Assembly (NCBI GenBank): GCA_016081115.2 | Contig: CM071936.1 | Location: 89,519,943-89,583,942 of the forward strand | Reading direction: 5' to 3' | Length of the DNA: 64,000 bases | From: Rehmannia glutinosa | Lineage: Eukaryota > Streptophyta > Magnoliopsida > Lamiales > Orobanchaceae | In this document: one piece after another, positions 58,325-64,000 of the stretch | Layout: each line of letters starts with the position of its first letter | Position numbering within the stretch: the first letter of the stretch is position 1 | Position numbers and translations under genes: made by a program | The notes under the pieces: generated by a model | Told to the model about the DNA's origin: nothing | Database searches by the model: none | The model's input: only the letters and a program-made list of their open reading frames with translations

Positions 58325-58475
58325 ACACTACAATTTTTTTTCCCAAGTTAGACTTTTTGGTTTCTTCCATAGCCCTATCGTTTTGCTCGGATATGAATCT
58401 TTCGCCCTCTTCCTCTGCCCATCATCAGCCCCACTCTTCGCAACTATTTTTCCCTTAGTTTTGGCCATTTAATTG
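58325..58475 (-). other. Short basic reading frame inside element E
   Basis: On the minus strand from an ATG near 58471: MAKTKGKIVAKSGADDGQRK, continuing with KRAKDSYPS, about 45 codons. The composition differs from the surrounding AT repeats. It is possibly a captured first exon; no family recognised. Confidence 0.3.
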
Positions 58476-59562
58476 ATAAGACTAGGATAAACAAACCTGC
58501 AAAAAGTATAGAACCAATTCTTATACAAAAATACAATATGCAGAACATGTATACTAATTATACAACAAATCACAACTAAGTAAACAGTGCTACATAACTA
58601 ATTATGCATACATATGTACACTAAGTATACACAGACATAGCTAAATATACATTATTACAGAACTATATATACATTATTATACAACTAAGTACACATTATT
58701 ATATAGCCAGATATACATTATCACACAACTAAAATATACATTATTATACAACTAAATATGCATTATCACACAACTAAATATATATTATTATACAACTAAA
58801 TATATATTATCACATAACTAAGTATACATTATTATATACTAAATATTCATTATCACACAACTACATATACAAAATTACATAACTAAATCTACATTATTAT
58901 ATAATGAAATATACAAAAATATAGCAACCCTAAATATACAAAGAATAACAACCATTGCATATTGTGAACGTAATATCAACCCTAAATATACACAATTCAT
59001 ACTCTAAAACTATATAATCGTATGTACCCTGAACAACTTAATTTAGGAACTATAACACATCATAAACCTATTCCAGGAATCTCATAATACAAAGGTGCAT
59101 ATAACACACATGTAAAAAAAAATGTACAAGTTGGGGATACATTCCAGAAAAAACAAAAACAAAAAATCGAAAGAAGATGAACTATAAAATTGGTGGCTAC
59201 AAAGAGATAACACACAACATATGAACAAATTTCAACAAGAAAAACTGACAATCAAAAACCCCTAGAACCCTAGGAGCGAAGAAGCACAAAAATCGCATCC
59301 ACGAAAATTAAATCAAATACAGAAGAGACAGTTTTGATTTTTGAGAAAAAACGTGAAGCCAAAATCAAGGGATAGAGATAAGGCCAGATTTTGGTAACCA
59401 AAAATATCCTTGATCTTTAAAAACAAAATTACTCTATTGTCCTTGAGTGAGGAGCCAATGCTTTAAATGAGGAGTAAAATTTGGACCATTGATTATTAAA
59501 TCAAATGGTCTAGATGTGGTCTTATGTTCTTACCTAAAGAGCTTGGTCTCATTTGATCATAT

Positions 59563-59565
<3 letters not shown>

Positions 59566-59606
<41 letters not shown>
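59566..59606. repeat. (TA)n microsatellite
   Basis: About 20 TA units at the right edge of element E. Confidence 0.93.
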
Positions 59607-59612
<6 letters not shown>

Positions 59613-62240
59613 ACAAAGCATTATAAAAAAAGTAACTTTTCAATATGTGTATACTGCATTAATTATAATATCTGTTTTTTCTTTTTCTTTTTTAAAATTT
59701 ACAACTTTTTTCTTATTTTTTTTTATCTATTTTAGACGTATAATATATCAACTTATTTGTCTTATTATGATCATTATTTTTACACTCATATTGCATATAT
59801 AAAACAAAAATAATCATAAAAAATAAAAACTATAAAATATATTTACTCAAAAATTATTTTGTAATGGGCTATAAAAATTATATGTTGAGGCTATTGGACA
59901 TCAATTTGTATATTCATGTATTTTGGTATTTTTGATATATGTATTGTTGTTATTCGGGTTTAGTCCATTTCTTCATAATTATAATGGAGTTTGTATTTAA
60001 GTTTATTAAATTCAATTAAAAATCTTTATTTTAACATAAGTAAAATCTCAAAATATGTAGCCAAATAATATTATGTATATTATATATATATACTAGAACA
60101 ACACCCGTGTGTTACACGGATTTGTCAAAAAATAAAATTTGTTTCGCAAACTCTGATAGTTATAAGAGATTCAAAATACTAATTAAAAATACTAAAAAAG
60201 AAATTCAAATTTTAGAAGAGTATCATATAATCGTTCACTTCAACTTCTAAAAAACTTTTTTGTAAACTACATTATTTGTTCTATTTGAAAGTGTAACATC
60301 CTCGTCACAACAACGAATTTTCAAGCCGTATTAGTTTTAAATGGTTGAAAGAGTGCAATTTCAATCTTTGAATGTTTTATGGAAAGGAGAAAAATCTCTA
60401 TAAAATTGTTTATTTGTATTAATTTCAAATACTTGGTTGTAGTTTGCTTTTGCACAAAAGCTAATAAATTAGTTATGGTAAAAATAAAGAATCATTGACA
60501 TGCTTAAAAAATATATTTAATATAATTGTATACCCCCGTAAATGATTTAAATCACAATTAAAAGTATAATAAGTATTAGAGATAATAATTGAAATTATAT
60601 CCTTGTTTTTTGTATCATAATATTATTTAAATAATAATTAATTTGCAAACTTAAAAATAACTTCCTGATTTTATATCCTTGATTTTTGGGATTATTTAAT
60701 TTGATGATTAAACGTTTGATTGGATTTTAATAGTTATGTACGGAAATAGGAAATTTAATTATTAAATTGATGATAAATTGATAGTAAATTGATATAGTAA
60801 ATCAATTTATAATTGGAAGAATAAGGTGGTGGCATGGTTTGTCATGTGGCTAAATATGAAGGTGACACATGGATTTGGAAAAATAATGTATTGACACGTG
60901 TACCAAATTGCTCAAGTGAAGACATGTGGCAGCTTGTTTTTTCTTTTAGTATATAGGGTTGATATCCATACATAGCATTATTATAATGCTATGTATTCAT
61001 ACTAGTATTTATATATATATATATACATAAAATTATATTTATATAGGGTTGACTAAATTTATATTTAAAATAATATTATATTCATACTAGTATTTATATA
61101 TATATATACATAAAATTATTTTTATATTTATCAACGTATTTTTATATTCAACTTTTCGAAGTTGTCCATTTGTACTTTTTGATTGTCTATTTGATATTTT
61201 TATTCTTGATATATGTGTAAATATATAAAAATTGAATATTTTTTATTTTTTGAAATGTTTATTTTCCCATAAAGTTATGTTGTTAAATATAAAATGTAAT
61301 TTTTGCTTAATTTATATATATATAATAAGCACGTCACTTATAAATAGAGTCTCAAAAAATTTCCGCCTAAACCAGTCTCTAGTAAATAGCAATAGTAAAA
61401 ATATAATTGCAACATGTAATATCAATTTTAATAATTAGACTAGTAATTCTGGAAAATATATGATTAGAAATCAAACAACAACTTTAGGCTCACAATCAAA
61501 GTAATTTTATATAAAACGAAGTATTTCAAATTTTACAATTTTTAAACATAGTTACATGCATGCAATTTATGTGCTTTGATACAAGACATCTCGTGCATTG
61601 CAGGGAAAAATAGTAGTTACTATTTTATAAGTGTGTATAATATAAATGAACAAATAAAATACTGGTAATCAAGTCCAAAAATCGACATAAAATTAAGAAA
61701 CATGCACTAAAGTTAGACATGCATTCAATTATCAATAACTGCAAATGTTGTAACTTTAAATTTCTCAGGAGACCCTAGAGAAACTTCAGAATCGGTCCTA
61801 GGTTTCGATGAGCCTGGAGCGAAAAAAAGGGGTCCTTGTATTTACATAAAGAGTTAAAAATAAATAAATCAATGGTACAAATATAATTTCATTGATTTAA
61901 CATTAAAAAATAAAATATATAATCACAAAATTACCATACTCCAACTTTAATATTTCGATCTTATTAAAATAAATTGTCAAAACAATTGTTCAATATAATT
62001 TACCATATAGAAAAAGACAAAAAAAGAGCAACTAATAAATTAGCTATGAAATATTGATCTTCTTGCATTTTATTCTTCAATTCTATTTTTTAGTTCTGCA
62101 AAGAGAAACAATTGGCAAATATGAATGACAGAATGAGGACTTAAAGGTGGGCGACTCATTCAATTCTTCAATTATGTTTTTTAATTTTTCAAAAAAAAAA
62201 TAGTTAAATAAAAAAATTAGTTAGAAAGATAGACGAGAAA
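59607..62240. other. AT-rich region without genes
   Basis: No coding sequence. 60092-60956 begins TACTAGAACAACACCCGTGTG (the CCGTGTGTTACACGG part folds back) and ends CTTTTAGTATATAGGG. Both are words I recognise from widespread unclassified plant repeats. 60998-61033 and 61083-61119 are direct copies of TTCATACTAGTATTTATATA plus flanks. Around 61795-61860 a CCTGGAGCGAAAAAAAGGGG stretch resembles a hAT-type end. Confidence 0.45.
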
Positions 62241-62249
62241 AAAAATAGT

Positions 62250-63586
62250 ATTAAGTTGGTTTTATACCAACGTATTGAGTATTCTAGACTAGGATTTTGT
62301 GTTGTTTCTGGGTATTTTAGTGTTGTTTAAGTCCAGTTTAGTTGTGTAGGCATTTTTAGGTAGTCAATACAAATTATGGTAGCCTAAGGACTATGAAATT
62401 GATGAAAAATGTGTTGGGGATGAAGAAATCGCACTTGATGAAAAGAAATGGCAAGAAAACGTCTTCTCGACCCGGCGCCCTTACTCACTACCCAGCGCCC
62501 TTGCACGGGGTCCAAATCGTTACGAGGAGGCGGCATTAGCGTGCAGCTGGCCGCTATCATCCGTTGGGCGCCGTCGCATGCGTCAGGCGATGGGCAAGGG
62601 CTTCCGGGCGCGCGGCCGGGCAAGAAAATTAGTATATTCTATTTTTTGGGCTTTCGACGGATTTTGGGCCTATAAATACAATGAATGACGCACGGAACAA
62701 GGGTCAGATATTATTTTGAGCGCAACGCAAGGCAAGAAACATGGAGCTAGGGTTTGGGATGACAATTGAAGGCATCTCTCATCTGGACACAGAGATGATC
62801 CCTTCTCTTCTCTTTTCAATTCCTTCTTTGTTTTTCTTTGTCGATTCTGGAGATGTATAATTACTTCTTCATGAGTTCTTGTACATCCAATATGAACTAA
62901 ACCTATTTTTCTAGAGGATTGATGTAACTTACGTTTGAACCTATGTTTTGATTTCCAGTTTATGATATTTGCATGTTATTTAATCTATTTGTGCTATTTG
63001 AATTGATTGCATCTGGATTATCTAATCAATAATTTAGATTATATGGCGTATTTGATTTGACACTCGAGAAAGGTAATTGAACACCTGGCCATAAAATAGC
63101 ATAACCTAGGGTTTCATAGAACCGAGAGGTTTCTGAATCTTTTGAAGCCTGTGATAGAATATTCATCGAGCACATTAGGGTTTAATTTTTGATTTTTATA
63201 GAGATATCGAAATCAGAATTGGAACCTAGAATCACTTGGCACTCGAGAGAGGAAGTGATAAATAGTAGGAATATTGGCTTACAGATTAATAACGTGTGAT
63301 TAATAAACTGGATTGAGAACATGGGGGATAACTAGGTGAATCAACCCTCTAGAATTCATCTATTAAGTGTTTGATAATTTGTCCGAACCAAATTGTTGTT
63401 TAATTTTAGTTTTCTTTTTAGTTTAACAAAAATCTATCTCTTTTCGATTTCTAGATAGATTTAAGCTATTATCATTACAGTATTTCGTATAAAATTCAAT
63501 ATCAATCCCTGTGGAGACGATAACCCCACTTTCAAAACTATACTAAAACTTGATACCGTACGCTTGCGGTAAGAAATTCTCAATCA
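62250..63586 (+). repeat. 5' LTR of a second Athila-like element (Athila-2)
   Basis: The right boundary is firm: ...TTCTCAATCA at 63586 followed by AGTTT and the primer site. TATA is CCTATAAATACAATG at 62669-62683. U3 holds a GC-rich patch (62460-62625). The left boundary is approximate; I could not choose among TG starts between 62240 and 62310. Confidence 0.75.
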
Positions 63587-63592
63587 AGTTTT

Positions 63593-63610
63593 TGGCGCCG
63601 TTGCCGGGGA
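63593..63610 (+). other. Athila-2 primer binding site (tRNA-Asp)
   Basis: TGGCGCCGTTGCCGGGGA matches the complement of the plant tRNA-Asp(GUC) 3' end at all 18 positions. This primer is typical of Athila-lineage Ty3 elements. Confidence 0.92.
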
Positions 63611-63889
63611 TTGAAAGATTCTACTTAGATATAGTAATAATTAATTTAATTTTAATTGAAGCTTTTGAAATATTTTAATTTTTTATTTCTCGATTATTTT
63701 GTAAATAATTTTTTATTATTTGTTTTTCAATTTTTGTAAAATATTTTTTTTTCTTTTTTCCTTTTTGTTAATTGTAAATTTTTTATTTTTATTTTTATTT
63801 TTGTAAATACTTTTTTATTTCGGATTTTTTCCTTCTTTTGTAAATATTTTTTTTATTTTATTGCTTTGTTTCTAACATCTTTTTTGTTG
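63611..63889 (+). other. Athila-2 leader
   Basis: Extremely T-rich untranslated leader between primer site and gag remnant; no coding sequence. Confidence 0.7.
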
Positions 63890-64000
63890 AATGCGAGACT
63901 GAAATCTCTGGAGACACAAGCAGCCCAAACTGCTCCTGCAGTGGGAGGCCAACATCAAAAAGGCAATTTTCAAGCGATACTAAACTTAGTCCGAGAAAAC
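63890..64000 (+). pseudogene. Athila-2 gag C-terminal fragment (runs off window)
   Basis: The frame reads RLKSLETQAAQTAPAVGGQ and HQKGNFQAILNLVREN, the same C-terminal gag tail as 4130-4240 minus in Athila-1 (SLETQVAQIATVVGGQHQK). It follows the leader directly, so about 1.5 kb of N-terminal gag is missing and the element is internally deleted. The remainder lies beyond the window. Confidence 0.82.

Larger units (their letters stand above)
55125..59565. mobile_element. TA-flanked inverted-repeat element E with FAR1-domain remnant
   Basis: The left end GATTTGGATCCCATGAGTCC and the complement of the right end (GGGATATGATCAAATGAGAC) belong to the family of elements A, B and D (GGATC.AATGAGACC, GTGAG.ACA, AAGACCACATC). 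It is 4.4 kb. Arrays of GTGTTGCTTATTTAAAGTGA words (55440-55760) and ACTAAATATACATTATTATA words (57560-58920) flank a coding remnant at 57112-57510. A second set of end-like words near 56010-56080 suggests it may be two nested copies. Confidence 0.65.

Noticed and set aside
62384..62675. 75-79-codon frames on both strands as genes
   Set aside because: They lie in the GC-rich U3 of the Athila-2 LTR upstream of its TATA and have no recognisable domain.

Overview
This is plant nuclear DNA, almost certainly from a dicot angiosperm (species not identifiable from sequence alone). It is AT-rich and built almost entirely of transposable elements. There is no intact host gene and no prokaryotic, CRISPR or functional tRNA/rRNA feature. 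The longest open reading frame (423 codons, 2030-3301, minus) belongs to a retrotransposon.

Layout, left to right. 137-1096 is a non-autonomous CACTA element, followed at once by a small foldback MITE (1099-1232). From 1411 to 35203 runs one hAT transposon, with matching terminal repeats and a perfect 8-bp target duplication (TTTACATC), blown up from about 3.4 kb to 33.8 kb by insertions. An Athila-type Ty3 element sits in its 5' end (1569-27243, minus, TSD TAAAC). A SIRE/Maximus-like Copia element sits in the Athila gag (5135-25183, plus, TSD ACCTC). A second Copia element sits between gag and integrase remnants of the first (8263-15979, minus, TSD GATCT). The same hAT also carries an apparent solo LTR (27516-32125, TSD GGTTA), itself hit by two TA-flanked elements, and a tRNA-derived SINE inside the transposase (33059-33181, 19-bp TSD). 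The hAT transposase is a pseudogene with a recognisable BED finger and C-terminal dimerisation region.

35212-44086 holds smaller pieces: a head-to-head LTR/PBS palindrome (36277-37340), a 176-bp hAT MITE, foldback MITEs, a complete poly(A)-tailed SINE (39690-40048), and a decayed LINE ORF1 with DUF4283 and zinc-knuckle remnants (41292-43043).

44087-52091 is a rearranged pair of large LTR derivatives of one Ty3-like family in opposite orientation. They contain a 39-bp minisatellite and a compact 1.5-kb LTR element (48584-50070) whose interior carries a fragment of a plant villin gene. 52430-59606 is a chain of TA-microsatellite-flanked elements: one contains a piece of a soluble epoxide hydrolase gene, the next a FAR1-type DNA-binding domain. 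The rest is AT-rich repeat sequence until the 5' LTR, tRNA-Asp primer binding site and truncated gag of another Athila-like element that runs off the right edge.

How it works together: this is an archaeological stack rather than a set of cooperating genes. Target duplications give a firm relative order (hAT, then Athila, then Copia-1, then Copia-2). The most notable biology is host-gene capture by two kinds of small element, and a TA-targeting element family that appears to chain through shared microsatellites.
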